A stretch of 64,000 nt of DNA from Kribbella pittospori (GCF_004331465.1 NZ_SJKB01000015.1:121801-185800); one strand, 5' to 3'. Shown: positions 40,579 to 50,236, numbered from the stretch's first letter. A program made the numbers and translations. The notes: generated from the letters alone by a model not told the origin.

Positions 40579-41376
40579 ATGATGAACAACCTGAACGACA
40601 CGCTGCCCAGCCTGATGGACCGGGCCACCGAGAACCTCGAGCCGGTCAGCACCGACCTTCTCGACCGGAGCGTCCAGCAGGGGCTCCGGCTACGCCGCCG
40701 GCGTACGACGCTGCTCTCCGTGACCGGAGCGGGCGCCGTACTGGCCACCGCCGGACTCGTCGCGGGCGGGATCCAGCTGCTGGGTACGCCGTCCGAGGCC
40801 TCCGTCGCGGGTACGCCGGTCCCGATCGTGACCCCAACCCCGCTCGCACCGGCCGCGGGGACGCCGCAGCAAGCTCTGGCGACCCTCAAGCGTCTCATCG
40901 CGGCGCCCGGCCGCACGCTGTCCGAACCGACGGTCCGTGGGGGCGCGAAGGAGGGCTTCATCGCCGCGTCGTACCTCGTCGACGACGGCAACGGCGCGTC
41001 CTTCGTCGAGGTCCTACTGGCCGCCGACGGTACGGCGAACCCCTGCTTCGACAGCGGCCCCGGCTGCAGCACCAACCCCGATGGCTCGAGCATGTACTCC
41101 TCCTCCGACGAGCCGGAGTACTCCGACGCCCGGAACGAGCAGTACGGCGTCCTCCTCAACCGCGTCGAGCTGTCCTACCCCGACGACCGCTACATCGGCC
41201 TCGTGAGCTACAACGGGCCGGCCGAGAAGGGGATCAAGCACACCCGCGCGAAGCCGCTGTTCACCGCCGACCAACTCGCCACCATGGCCCAGAGCACGAG
41301 CTGGAAGTTCCCGGCGCACACGGCCGTCAAGCCCATGAAGGGCGACAAGCCCTCGACCACGCGCAAGGGCAGGTAG
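40579..41376 (+). CDS. Membrane-anchored partner of the SigE-like factor
   Basis: A 265-residue protein: an N-terminal cytoplasmic segment of about 50 residues (LPSLMDRATENLEPVSTDLLDRSVQQGLRLRRRR), one membrane helix at about 49-68 (LLSVTGAGAVLATAGLVAGG) and an extracytoplasmic domain starting with a proline/threonine-rich linker. The external domain has two cysteines (CFDSGPGC) that could form a disulphide. Topology and position match anti-sigma-like proteins encoded after SigE-group factors, though no zinc-binding anti-sigma motif is present. Ligand unknown. Confidence 0.8.
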   Translation: MMNNLNDTLPSLMDRATENLEPVSTDLLDRSVQQGLRLRRRRTTLLSVTGAGAVLATAGLVAGGIQLLGTPSEASVAGTPVPIVTPTPLAPAAGTPQQALATLKRLIAAPGRTLSEPTVRGGAKEGFIAASYLVDDGNGASFVEVLLAADGTANPCFDSGPGCSTNPDGSSMYSSSDEPEYSDARNEQYGVLLNRVELSYPDDRYIGLVSYNGPAEKGIKHTRAKPLFTADQLATMAQSTSWKFPAHTAVKPMKGDKPSTTRKGR

Positions 41377-41382
41377 CTGAAA

Positions 41383-41406
41383 GGCCCGGCTGCACAGCGG
41401 CCGGGC
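41383..41406. terminator. Hairpin terminator between convergent genes
   Basis: GGCCCGGC (41383-41390) pairs with GCCGGGCC (41399-41406) between the anti-sigma-like gene and the convergent ridA-type gene. Confidence 0.7.
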
Positions 41407-41409
41407 CGC

Positions 41410-41892
41410 TCACCGTGGGGTGATGACGACCTCGGCCTCGATCTCGACCGGGATGTCGAAGGGGAGGGCGGCGTGGCCGACCGCCGATCGGGCGTGCTGG
41501 CCCGCTTCCACACCCCACAGCTGCAGGATCACGTCCGAGAAGCCGTTGATCACCGCCGGCATCCGGTGGAAGCCCGGCGCGACGTTCACCATCCCGAAGA
41601 CCCGTAGCCAGGCAACGATCCGGTCCAGGTCGCCCAGCTCCCGGCGCAACGAGGCGAGCATCGACAACGCGGTCAGCGCGGCCGCGTCGTACGCCTGCTC
41701 TTCCGTCACCTCCGCACCGACCCTGCCGAGCGGTTCCGGCAGCTTCCCGTCGGCCGTGAGTGGCCCGTGACCGGAGACGTACGCGCGATCGCCGTACACG
41801 CGGACCCAGGGGAAGGGCAGCGTGACGCCGGGCAGCTGCATCGGCTCCGGAAGCGTGAGTCCCAGCTCGGCCAGTCTCTTCTCGATCTCCAT
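41410..41892 (-). CDS. RidA (YjgF/YER057c/UK114) family protein
   Basis: A 160-residue member of the RidA superfamily, with VSGHGPLTADGKL near residue 40, ALSMLASLRRELGDLDRIVAWLRVFGMVNV near 75 and a C-terminal VEIEAEVVITP. RidA hydrolyses reactive enamine/imine intermediates, using a conserved arginine in the R-x-x-V region; the member here belongs to the larger group with longer N-terminus. It follows the response regulator gene by nine bases and may be co-transcribed with the two-component system. Confidence 0.88.
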   Translation of the reverse strand: MEIEKRLAELGLTLPEPMQLPGVTLPFPWVRVYGDRAYVSGHGPLTADGKLPEPLGRVGAEVTEEQAYDAAALTALSMLASLRRELGDLDRIVAWLRVFGMVNVAPGFHRMPAVINGFSDVILQLWGVEAGQHARSAVGHAALPFDIPVEIEAEVVITPR

Positions 41893-41901
41893 GGAGTTTC
41901 C

Positions 41902-42522
41902 TCAGGACGGTGGTCGGATGATGCGTTGCTCGATCGCGCGGGCGACGGCGGCGGCACGGGTGTCGACTTCGAGCTTGGTGTAGATGTGCGACAGGTGGGA
42001 CTTGACCGTGGCCTCGCTGACGAACAACTGGCGGGCCATCTCGCGGTTCGACCGGCCGGTCGCGAGGAGGCCGAGGATCTCGACCTCGCGTTCGGTGAGC
42101 GTCGGTCCGGGGCGTTTCACCAGCCGGGCCGCGATCGCGGGCGCCAGGATGACCTGGCCGCGAGCAGTGCCGCGGATGGCGCGGAACAGGTCGTCGGGCG
42201 GTGCATCCTTCAGGAGGTAGCCGGAGGCACCGGCGTCGATCGCGCTCATGATGTCGGCCTCGGTGTCGTACGTCGTGAGCACCAGGACCTGCGGCGGTTC
42301 CGGCAGCGCCCGCAGCCGCGCGGTGACCTCAGCACCGCCCGGCCCGGTGCCCAGATTGAGATCCATCAGTACGACGTCCGGCCGAACCGCGGCGACCAAC
42401 TGCTCGGCACTGTGCGCGTCGGACGCCTCGCCGACCACGGACAGGTCCTCCTGCCCCTCGACGAGCGCACGCATCCCCGCACGGACCACCGGATGGTCGT
42501 CGACGAGCGCGACCCGGATCAT
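41902..42522 (-). CDS. NarL/FixJ-type response regulator
   Basis: A 206-residue two-domain regulator. The receiver has the phosphorylated aspartate in VVLMDLNLGTGPGG (D near residue 54) and the conserved threonine/lysine region (VLVLTTYDTEADI, GYLLKDAPPDDL). The LuxR helix-turn-helix is at LTEREVEILGLLATGRSNREMARQLFVSEATVKSHLSHIYTKL. Its start overlaps the histidine kinase stop by four bases (ATGA), so they form a cognate pair. Confidence 0.95.
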   Translation of the reverse strand: MIRVALVDDHPVVRAGMRALVEGQEDLSVVGEASDAHSAEQLVAAVRPDVVLMDLNLGTGPGGAEVTARLRALPEPPQVLVLTTYDTEADIMSAIDAGASGYLLKDAPPDDLFRAIRGTARGQVILAPAIAARLVKRPGPTLTEREVEILGLLATGRSNREMARQLFVSEATVKSHLSHIYTKLEVDTRAAAVARAIEQRIIRPPS

Positions 42523-43718
42523 GAGCGCACCAGCGGGACGGACGCTGCGAGCGCCGTACCCTCGCCTGGCTCGCTCTCCAGCACCAGAGTGCCGCCTAGC
42601 CCACGCAGACGATCGCGGATGCCGGCCAGGCCTCGTCCACGATCCGGATCGGCGCTGCCAGTGGGGTCCGGCAGTCCACGGCCGTCGTCGCGGACGTCCA
42701 GTACGACGGCGTCCGGCTGATAGGTCAGCGTCACCACGGCTGTGCTCGCAGCTGCATGCTCCAGCACATTAGCCAGTGCACCACGTGCAGTCCGTAGCAA
42801 CGCGGTCTCGATCTCCGCGCCAAGCGGCACCGGCGTCCCGTGCACCTGGACACGAACCTCCACACTCGCGTGCGCGGCGAGTCGCTCACAGGTCTGCCGC
42901 AACGCATCCGGCAGCGCGGGCTCCCCCAGATCGCTCGCCAACTCCGCCGGCGCCAGGTCCTGGACCACTCGGCGTACCTCGTCCAGTCCGTCGCGAGCAG
43001 TCGCCGCCGCCTGGGCAGCGTGCTCGCGGGCCGCGGCAGGCCGGTCGTCCCACTCGTGTTCGGCGGCCTGCAACAGCAGATTGATGCTCGACAGCCCTTG
43101 AGCGACGCTGTCGTGGATCTCCCGCGACAGCCGCGCCCGCTCGGCCAGTACGCCGGCCCGGTGCTGCGCATCGGCCAGATCGCCCTGCGCGGCATGCAGA
43201 TCGTCCAGCAACGCCTGCCGCGCGAGCGCATCCCGCTCCAGCGCTCGATACGCACCAACAGCGAGTACGGCGACGCAGACCGGCCCCAGCACGATCGTCG
43301 GGTCAAGCCGGTCGGTCATCCGCGTCCACGTGACCACTGTGGTGGCGACCATCCCAGCCACCACCGCACAAGCCGGCCAGAACGGCAGCACCCGCAGCGC
43401 CACGAACGACAGCGGTACGGCGCACCACGCGAACGACGGCGCCACCAGCACCAGACCGAACCAGACCGCCACCAGCAACGCCAGCCACAGCCGGCTCGGC
43501 AGCAGTCGGTGCGCGGCATAGGTGGCCAGCAGCACTGCGGCCCCACCGAGCACCCAAGGCGCTCGGTCCCCGAACCCATGGCCGGACAGGTACCGCACCG
43601 CGGACGCCACCACCAGCACGACGAACGCCGTGTGCAGCGCCGTCACCAGCCCGCTGGCGGGGCCCAGGATCCCGGCAGTCCAGGCCGGCGCACGTGAAGT
43701 GGTCCCTGGTGTAGTCAT
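42519..43718 (-). CDS. NarL-family sensor histidine kinase
   Basis: A 399-residue membrane kinase. About five to six N-terminal helices (residues about 15-155) form the sensor without a large external loop. A HisKA_3 domain follows with the phosphorylated histidine in LSREIHDSVAQGLSSINLLLQ (H near 202) and a HATPase domain with DVRDDGRGLPDP near 350. It signals to the coupled regulator. The signal is unknown; lack of an external domain suggests membrane stress or a small hydrophobic ligand. Confidence 0.93.
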   Translation of the reverse strand: MTTPGTTSRAPAWTAGILGPASGLVTALHTAFVVLVVASAVRYLSGHGFGDRAPWVLGGAAVLLATYAAHRLLPSRLWLALLVAVWFGLVLVAPSFAWCAVPLSFVALRVLPFWPACAVVAGMVATTVVTWTRMTDRLDPTIVLGPVCVAVLAVGAYRALERDALARQALLDDLHAAQGDLADAQHRAGVLAERARLSREIHDSVAQGLSSINLLLQAAEHEWDDRPAAAREHAAQAAATARDGLDEVRRVVQDLAPAELASDLGEPALPDALRQTCERLAAHASVEVRVQVHGTPVPLGAEIETALLRTARGALANVLEHAAASTAVVTLTYQPDAVVLDVRDDGRGLPDPTGSADPDRGRGLAGIRDRLRGLGGTLVLESEPGEGTALAASVPLVRS

Positions 43719-43859
43719 GGTTCAGCCGATGGTAGGCCCGGTCAGCCCGCAATCGAATCATCCGAACGGCTACTCGATCGTCCCCGAACGCCCGTCGTAC
43801 CCGCGTCCTCCGTCGACCAGGCTGGAGGCACAGTCCACGACACTTGATGCGAGGTACTC

Positions 43860-44822
43860 ATGTCCGTCCGTTCCCTCTCCGCGACTCTCGCGCTCTCCGC
43901 CGTACTGCTCGGCGTCGGCGCGCCGCTGGCGTCCGCCCGGACCAGCACGTACGAGCTGCCCGGCGACCCGGTAGCGAGCGGCGGGTCCAAGTTCGAGGGC
44001 ATCGGGCACGACGTACGCACGCAGCGGTTCTACGTGTCGGAGACGACCGGTGGCGAGATCCACCGCGGGTCGCTCCGGTCCGCCGCCGCGACCGAGTGGT
44101 TGCAGGGAGACGGCACGGACGGCCGCTGGACCGCGCGCGGAGTCACTGTGGACTCGCACGGACACGTGTACGTCGCCGGTGGTCCGAACGGCATCGACCA
44201 CCCGGGCGCGCCGGACCTGTGGGTGTACGACCGCGACGGCAAGCTGCTGGCCGCGCTCCCCACCGGCGTACCGAATGCGTTCCTGAACGACCTGGTGATC
44301 GGACCGGACGGAGCGGCGTACGTCACCAACTCCAACGCGCCACAGGTGTTTCGGGTCGCCGAGAAGCACGGCCGCTGGACGATCCGGACCTGGGTGGACG
44401 CGACCGCGACCATCCCGACGCAGAGCGGGTTCAACCTCGGCGGGATCGTGCTGTCGCCGGACCGCCGCGCGCTGGTCGTGGCCCAGGGCAACGTTGGCAA
44501 GCTGTGGCGGTTCGATCTGCGGACCGGTCGGGTGTCGACAATCGACAGCGGTACGGCGGACCTGGTCAACGCCGACGGTCTCGTCCAGGACGGTCGCACG
44601 CTCTGGGTCGTGCGGAACTCCTCCAGGGTGCTGACCACGCTCCGGCTGTCCCAGGACGGTCGTACGGCGCAACTGGTGAACGCCACCGCGACCGACCCGC
44701 AGAGGGTGTTCACGACCGCGAAGCTCGCGCAGGGCCGGCTGCTGCTGGTCGACAGCAAGTTCGACGAGCCGGTCGGGCTCCCGCCGTACCAGGTGGTCGC
44801 CCTGACCCCGCCGCGCCGATGA
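43860..44822 (+). CDS. Secreted SMP-30/gluconolactonase-like beta-propeller protein
   Basis: A 320-residue exported protein: signal peptide at 1-26 (LSATLALSAVLLGVGAPLASA) and a six-bladed propeller with repeated DSHGHVYVAGGPNGI, GPDGAAYVTNSNAPQVFRV and VLSPDRRALVVAQGN blades. SMP-30-like proteins hydrolyse lactones or only bind; catalytic metal ligands cannot be assigned confidently. Its stop overlaps the start of the ankyrin lipoprotein gene (ATGA), so both extracytoplasmic products are made together. Confidence 0.82.
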   Translation: MSVRSLSATLALSAVLLGVGAPLASARTSTYELPGDPVASGGSKFEGIGHDVRTQRFYVSETTGGEIHRGSLRSAAATEWLQGDGTDGRWTARGVTVDSHGHVYVAGGPNGIDHPGAPDLWVYDRDGKLLAALPTGVPNAFLNDLVIGPDGAAYVTNSNAPQVFRVAEKHGRWTIRTWVDATATIPTQSGFNLGGIVLSPDRRALVVAQGNVGKLWRFDLRTGRVSTIDSGTADLVNADGLVQDGRTLWVVRNSSRVLTTLRLSQDGRTAQLVNATATDPQRVFTTAKLAQGRLLLVDSKFDEPVGLPPYQVVALTPPRR

Positions 44823-46036
44823 CCCGCCGTCGCCCGATCGCCGTGGCTGCCGTCATCCTGATGACGACAGCCACCGGCTGCACGACCGCTTCAACTCCTA
44901 CACCACAGTCCACGCCGACTACCTCAAGGACTTCCGCCGTGCCGACCGACGACACTCTCGACACCCAACTCATCGCCGCCGCCTGGAAGAACGACGTCAC
45001 CGAGGCCCGCCGCCTGATCTCCGCCGGCGCCGACGTCAACGCGGTCGACGACACCGTCCAGAGCGCCTTCCTGATCGCCGCGAGCGAGGGCTACCTCGAC
45101 CTCCTCAACCTCACCCTCCAGCACGGCGCCGACGTCGCCGGCCTCGACAGCTACCAAGGCACAGCACTCATCCGCGCAGCCGAACGCGGTCACGCGCCCA
45201 TAGTCGCCCGCCTGCTCCGCGCCGGTATAGCCGTCGACCACGTGAACCGCCTCGGCTGGACCGCCCTCCACGAGGCAGTCCTCCTCGGCAAGGGCACCCC
45301 GCAGTACGTCGACACCGTCCGCCTCCTCATCGCCGCAGGCGCCGACCGCGACCGCCCGGCCGAACGTGACGGAGCCACCCCAGTACAAGGTGCGCAGAAG
45401 CTAGGTCAGACCGCGGTAACCGCCGTACTCACTACCGCGCGCCCGACCTCCGCAGCCTCCGCCCTACTCGCCGCAGCCATGGCAGGCGACGCGAACAAGA
45501 CCGCCGCCGCGCTGGCAGCAGGAGCGCCGCTCGAGTCCCGCGACGACAACCGGCGTACCGCTCTCCTTCTCGCGTCCCTGAACGATCGCGTCGACGTCGC
45601 CCGGCTCCTGGTCGGCCTCGGCGCGGACCCCGACGCGCAGGACGACCGCCGCGACTCGGCCTGGCTCGTCACCGGGGTCACCGGCAGCGTGGCGATGCTC
45701 GAGACGCTCCTCCCGGCGAACCCGGACCTCAAGCTCCGCAACCGTTTCGGCGGCATCTCGGTGATCCCGGCCAGCGAACGCGGTCACGTCGACTACGTCC
45801 GTCGCGTCGTACAGACCAAGATCGACGTGAAGCACGTCAACGACCTCGGTTGGACCGCACTGCTGGAGGCCGTGATCCTCGGCAAGGGCACCGAGCCGTG
45901 GCAGGAGATCGTCCGCATCCTCCTCGCCGCCGGCGCCGACCAGTCACTGCCCGACGGCGACGGGGTGACGCCACTCCAGCACGCGCGCAGCCGCGGATAC
46001 GACGAGATCGCGGCAATCCTGGAGGCCGCGGCCTAG
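44819..46036 (+). CDS. Ankyrin-repeat lipoprotein
   Basis: A 405-residue protein with a lipoprotein signal (VAAVILMTTATGC, cysteine at about 21), a threonine/proline-rich linker and two ankyrin arrays. The arrays are internal duplicates: VDHVNRLGWTALHEAVLLGKG in the first half corresponds to VKHVNDLGWTALLEAVILGKG in the second. Ankyrins bind proteins; here they would sit outside the membrane. Translationally coupled to the SMP-30-like gene. Its end overlaps the convergent aminotransferase gene by four bases. Confidence 0.87.
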   Translation: MTRRRPIAVAAVILMTTATGCTTASTPTPQSTPTTSRTSAVPTDDTLDTQLIAAAWKNDVTEARRLISAGADVNAVDDTVQSAFLIAASEGYLDLLNLTLQHGADVAGLDSYQGTALIRAAERGHAPIVARLLRAGIAVDHVNRLGWTALHEAVLLGKGTPQYVDTVRLLIAAGADRDRPAERDGATPVQGAQKLGQTAVTAVLTTARPTSAASALLAAAMAGDANKTAAALAAGAPLESRDDNRRTALLLASLNDRVDVARLLVGLGADPDAQDDRRDSAWLVTGVTGSVAMLETLLPANPDLKLRNRFGGISVIPASERGHVDYVRRVVQTKIDVKHVNDLGWTALLEAVILGKGTEPWQEIVRILLAAGADQSLPDGDGVTPLQHARSRGYDEIAAILEAAA

Positions 46037-47769
46037 TCGTGGTTCAGACACCTCGACGGAAGGTCGAACCACCTGAGGTGATCGAACTCGGAATTCACCG
46101 TGCCCTCATGATGGATGCTCTCCTCCTGGCAGGTGGACAGCAGATCCCGCGCCTCGGCGAGGTAGTCCTGCAGCGCCGACTCCGGCGCCGTGGTGTCGTG
46201 GCGCGGGTAGCGCAGCGTCCCGTCGGCGTCGTACCCGACCTCGGACAACCGCAGGGGCGGCTCGACCGCGCCGCGATGATGCCGCCACAACCCGTTGGTG
46301 GGATCGAAGCGGTAGTCACCGAGCAGCCGCCAGCCATCCCGCGCGACCAGCTTCACCGCCTCGACGACGTAGGTGAAAACGGCCTCCGAGATGAAGTAGT
46401 TGAAGTTCACCCGGACCCAGCCCGGCTTGATCCCCTCGCAGCCGTGCATGACCTCTTCTTCGAACTCGTGCGACTGCACCAAATCAATCCCGAGCAGTGT
46501 GTGCCCGTACGGGCCTGCACACGAACACCCACCGCGCGATTGGATGCCGAACAGGTCGTTCAGGAGCGCGACCACGAAGTTGTGGTGCAGGAACCGCCCG
46601 GAGGGTGCCTTCACCACGAACGACACGATCGACAACCGCTCGGCATCAAGATTGCCGAGGATCTGGACCTTCGGCTCGGCCTTCCAGGCCTCGACCGCGC
46701 GGCGCAGGTAGGAGTCCTCGTGGGCGCGGATCACGTCGATGCCGACCGCCTGCTTCAGCTGGAACGCGAGGCCGGCCCGGATCGACCCGATGATCGCCGG
46801 CGTGCCGCCCTCCTCGCGGTGCACCGGGTCGTCGATATAGCGATGCTCCAACTGGTTCACGTACCGCACCGTCCCGCCACCGGGGACGTCGGGGACACGG
46901 TTGTGGAGCAGTTCGCGCCGGGCGACGAGTACGCCGGGAGTCCCGGGACCGCCGATCAGCTTGTGCGGGCTGAGGAAGATCGCGTCCTTGTAGGACAGCG
47001 GGTCGACCTCGCGGCCGGCGTACATGCCGATCTCGACGTACGGCGCCGCGGCGGCACAGTCCCAGAACGACAGAGCGCCGTACTGATGCAGCAGAGCCGA
47101 GACCCGCTGCGTGTTGCTGACGATGCCGGTGACGTTGCTGGCCGCGGAGAACGACCCGATCTTGAGCGGGCGTCCGGCGTACTCGACCAGTCTCTGCTCG
47201 AGCTGTGGGATGTCGATGTGGCCGTCGTGGTCCTGGCTGATCACGACGACGTCGGCGATCGACTCGCGCCACGGGAGCTCGTTGGAGTGGTGCTCGTACG
47301 GCCCGATGAAGACGACCGGCCGCTGGTCCCGCGGGATGTGGTCGGTCAGGTGGTAGGTGTCGTCGAGCTCGGCCGGAATGCGCAGGCCGAGGATCCCGAT
47401 CAGCTTGTCGATCGCGCCGGTCGCGCCGGAGCCGCAGAAGATCACCGCGGTCTCGTCGTCGCCGCCGACGCAGTTCAGGATGATCCGGCGGGCGTCCTCA
47501 CGCAGGCGAGTGGTCTGCAGACCGGTGCCGCTGGACTCGGTGTGGGTGTTCGCGTACCGCGGCAGCACCTCCTCGCGGATGAAGTCCTCCAGGAACGTGA
47601 GCGCGCGCCCGGAGGCGGTGTAGTCCGCGTACGTGACCCGGCGCGGACCGTACGGCCCCGGCATGACTTGGTCGTCCCCGATCACCGACGCCCGGATCCG
47701 CCGCAGCAAGGGCGTATCCGGCGGCGGGGTGCCCTGCACCGTCTCCGATCGCTCCCCCTGGATCGTCAT
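46033..47769 (-). CDS. Class V aminotransferase / cysteine desulfurase-like PLP enzyme
   Basis: A 578-residue PLP enzyme. The cofactor lysine is in FLSPHKLIGGPGTPGV near residue 270; TYADYTASGRAL near the N-terminus and NTHTESSGTG near 75 are typical of SufS/CsdA-like fold type I enzymes, and a cysteine-rich RGGCSCAGPYGH near 425 sits where desulfurases carry the catalytic cysteine. It is about 170 residues longer than SufS, with a C-terminal extension ending in a hydrophilic tail. Divergent from tenA with 94 bases between. Real substrate unknown. Confidence 0.85.
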   Translation of the reverse strand: MTIQGERSETVQGTPPPDTPLLRRIRASVIGDDQVMPGPYGPRRVTYADYTASGRALTFLEDFIREEVLPRYANTHTESSGTGLQTTRLREDARRIILNCVGGDDETAVIFCGSGATGAIDKLIGILGLRIPAELDDTYHLTDHIPRDQRPVVFIGPYEHHSNELPWRESIADVVVISQDHDGHIDIPQLEQRLVEYAGRPLKIGSFSAASNVTGIVSNTQRVSALLHQYGALSFWDCAAAAPYVEIGMYAGREVDPLSYKDAIFLSPHKLIGGPGTPGVLVARRELLHNRVPDVPGGGTVRYVNQLEHRYIDDPVHREEGGTPAIIGSIRAGLAFQLKQAVGIDVIRAHEDSYLRRAVEAWKAEPKVQILGNLDAERLSIVSFVVKAPSGRFLHHNFVVALLNDLFGIQSRGGCSCAGPYGHTLLGIDLVQSHEFEEEVMHGCEGIKPGWVRVNFNYFISEAVFTYVVEAVKLVARDGWRLLGDYRFDPTNGLWRHHRGAVEPPLRLSEVGYDADGTLRYPRHDTTAPESALQDYLAEARDLLSTCQEESIHHEGTVNSEFDHLRWFDLPSRCLNHD

Positions 47770-47863
47770 GGCGTCAGGGTAAGGCTGCGGAGTGACCTAC
47801 GTCTCGTGTCCGGATCGCGTGCTGTGGATAAGGTCGGTGCCAGTCGACGGCGAGGGAGTTGGG

Positions 47864-48526
47864 ATGACGTTTTCCGGCGAGCTGTGGGACCGCGGTGGCG
47901 CTTCGGTGTACGACGAGATCGTCCGGCATCCGTTCATCACCGGGCTGATCGACGGGACCCTGGACCACGACGCGTTCCGTTACTTCATCCTCCAGGACAG
48001 TCACTATCTGCGCGCCTACTCCCGCGCGCTCAGCCTGGTGGCCGGGCGCGCTGTGGACGAGGACGCGGTCAGCATGTTCGCGCTGCACGCGGCCAACGCG
48101 ATCGCGGTCGAACGCTCGCTGCACACCTCACTGCTGGGCTCGCTGGGCATCTCCCCGGCCGATGTCGACGCTGTGGGGTCCGGGCCGACGACAACGGCGT
48201 ACATGTCCTATCTGACGGCGGTTTGCGCGACGGGGACGTACGCCGAGGCCGTGGCCGCCGTACTGCCCTGCTACTGGATCTACCGCGACGTCGGGCGCGA
48301 ACTGCTGAAGCGGTCGTCGCCGGATCCGCTGTACCGGCAGTGGATCGAGACGTACGGCTCGGACGAGTTCGACGCGGTGGTCGAGTCGGTGCTCGCCGTG
48401 ACGGATGGGCTGGACGTCAGTGCCTCCGAGCGGGAACGATGTCATCAGCACTTCGCCACAACCTGCCGCTACGAATGGATGTTCTGGGACGCCGCGTACC
48501 ACAAGCTCGATTGGCCGGTCGGATGA
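47864..48526 (+). CDS. TenA/thiaminase II family protein
   Basis: A 220-residue all-helical protein: VRHPFITGLIDGTLDHDAFRYFILQDSHYLRAYSRAL (about 17-53) with the conserved aspartate, VLPCYWIYRDVGREL near 135 (catalytic cysteine in PCYWIY) and a C-terminal YEWMFWDAAY with the conserved glutamate. TenA salvages aminopyrimidine from thiamine breakdown; TenA_C members like this keep the cysteine. GAGGGAG precedes the ATG at 47864. Coupled by overlap to the flavoprotein gene. No TPP riboswitch was seen upstream. Confidence 0.92.
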   Translation: MTFSGELWDRGGASVYDEIVRHPFITGLIDGTLDHDAFRYFILQDSHYLRAYSRALSLVAGRAVDEDAVSMFALHAANAIAVERSLHTSLLGSLGISPADVDAVGSGPTTTAYMSYLTAVCATGTYAEAVAAVLPCYWIYRDVGRELLKRSSPDPLYRQWIETYGSDEFDAVVESVLAVTDGLDVSASERERCHQHFATTCRYEWMFWDAAYHKLDWPVG

Positions 48527-50070
48527 TGGACTTCTACGACGTCGTGATCGTCGGGGGCGGGCACAACGGCCTCGTCGCCGCCACCTACCTGGCTCAGGCC
48601 GGGCTGACCACACTGGTCCTCGAGCAGCAGCCGCACACCGGCGGCGCCGCGGTCAGCCAGCAGGTGTTCCCCGGCGTCGACGCCAAGCTGTCGCGATACT
48701 CGTACCTGGTCAGCCTGCTGCCCGACAAGGTCGTCGCCGACCTGGGCCTCGGTCTGGACCTCCGCTCCCGCGCGGTCGCGTCGTACACCCCTGTACGCCG
48801 CTCCGGCCGCGACCTCGGCCTCCTCGTCGAACGACCGGAAGGCCCTGCGACCCGCGCCTCGTTTGCCGCCCTGACGGGGAGCGACGCCGAGTACGACGCT
48901 TGGACGTCTTTCTACGGCTCAGTGGGCTCACTGGCCGCTGCCGTCGCGCCCACTCTGCTTGAGCCGCTGCAGTCGGCCGCGGAGATGCGCTCCCGGGTCG
49001 ACGCCGCGCTGTGGGACGAGTTGGTCGAGCGGCCGTTCGGTGAGTCGGTGGAGCGGCGGTTCGCGGACGACACTGTGCGCGGCGTGGTCGCGACGGACTC
49101 GGTGATCGGGACGTTCGCCGGGCTGCACGACGAGTCGCTGATCCAGAACCGATGCTTCCTCTACCACCTGATCGGCAACGGCACTGGCGAGTGGCGAGTG
49201 CCGGTTGGCGGCATGGGCGCGGTGACGGACGCTCTGGCCGCTGCTGCCCGGCGGGCCGGTGCGTCGCTGGTCACCAACGCGTCGGTGACGTCCGTCGAGG
49301 CGGACGGCGTACGTGGGTCGGTCACCTGGCTGGGCGGGGACGGGGAGCGGTCGGTCGACTGCTCATACGTGCTGTCGAACGTCGCTCCGGCCACTTTGGA
49401 TGCGCTGCGTGGTCGCCCTGGGGGTGATCGACCTGAGGGGTCGCAGCTGAAGATCAACCTGCTGCTGTCGCGGCTGCCGGCGTTGAAGTCGGGCGACGAT
49501 CCGACGCGGGCGTTCGCGGGGACGTTCCACATCGACGAGGACTACAGCCAGCTGGAGTCCGCCTATCAAACGGCTGCTTCGGGGGCGCTGCCGTCGACGC
49601 CGCCGTCCGAGGTGTACTGCCACTCACTGACGGACCCGTCGATCCTCTCGCCCGAGCTGGTTGCCTCCGGCCACCACACGCTGACCGTGTTCGGGGTTCA
49701 CTTCCCGGCCCGATTGTTTGCCTCCGACAACGATGTGGCGCGGGCCGAGGCGGCTCGCCGGGTGCTGGCCGGCCTCGACTCCTACCTGGCCGAGCCGCTC
49801 GAGGACTGCATCGCCCGCGACTCCAACGGCAACCTGTGTATCGAGGCCAAGACGCCGTACGACATCGAGGAATCCGTCGGCATGCCGGGCGGCCACATCT
49901 TCCACGGCGACCTGCAGTGGCCGTGGGCCACCGACGACGCCGACACCGGTCGCTGGGGCACCGAAACCGACGTCGCGAACCTCCTCCTCTGCGGCTCCGG
50001 CGCCCGCCGAGGCGGCGCCGTCTCCGGCCTCGGCGGCCACAACGCCGCCATGACCATCCTCACCCGTTAA
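48523..50070 (+). CDS. Phytoene desaturase-like FAD-dependent oxidoreductase (PYROXD2-like)
   Basis: About 515 residues. The dinucleotide-binding VVIVGGGHNGLVAATYLAQAG is at the N-terminus, ending in LVLEQQPHTGGAA. The C-terminal FAD motif includes GVHFPARLF and a GGHNAAM end. The group resembles phytoene desaturase and vertebrate PYROXD2 proteins, whose substrates are unknown. Tandem ATGs at 48523 and 48526 overlap the tenA stop; either may start. It is the last protein gene before tRNA-Lys and the accessory region. Confidence 0.87.
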   Translation: MMDFYDVVIVGGGHNGLVAATYLAQAGLTTLVLEQQPHTGGAAVSQQVFPGVDAKLSRYSYLVSLLPDKVVADLGLGLDLRSRAVASYTPVRRSGRDLGLLVERPEGPATRASFAALTGSDAEYDAWTSFYGSVGSLAAAVAPTLLEPLQSAAEMRSRVDAALWDELVERPFGESVERRFADDTVRGVVATDSVIGTFAGLHDESLIQNRCFLYHLIGNGTGEWRVPVGGMGAVTDALAAAARRAGASLVTNASVTSVEADGVRGSVTWLGGDGERSVDCSYVLSNVAPATLDALRGRPGGDRPEGSQLKINLLLSRLPALKSGDDPTRAFAGTFHIDEDYSQLESAYQTAASGALPSTPPSEVYCHSLTDPSILSPELVASGHHTLTVFGVHFPARLFASDNDVARAEAARRVLAGLDSYLAEPLEDCIARDSNGNLCIEAKTPYDIEESVGMPGGHIFHGDLQWPWATDDADTGRWGTETDVANLLLCGSGARRGGAVSGLGGHNAAMTILTR

Positions 50071-50129
50071 CCGATTTCGCATCTCCCCCGCCGCCCTGCT
50101 ACGATCCTCATCGTTCCAAAGCACCACAA

Positions 50130-50202
<73 letters not shown>

Positions 50203-50204
50203 CA

Positions 50205-50236
50205 AAAGCCCAGGTCACGCGAGTGTCCTGGGCTTT
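50205..50236 (+). terminator. Terminator after tRNA-Lys
   Basis: AAAGCCCAGG (50205-50214) pairs perfectly with CCTGGGCTTT (50227-50236). A second smaller hairpin, GGGCCC/GGGCCC, follows at 50251-50267 before the integrase leader. Confidence 0.85.

Noticed and set aside
47770..47863. Possible TPP riboswitch before tenA
   Set aside because: The conserved CTGAGA and ACCTGA-type THI-box elements are absent in this 94-base gap.
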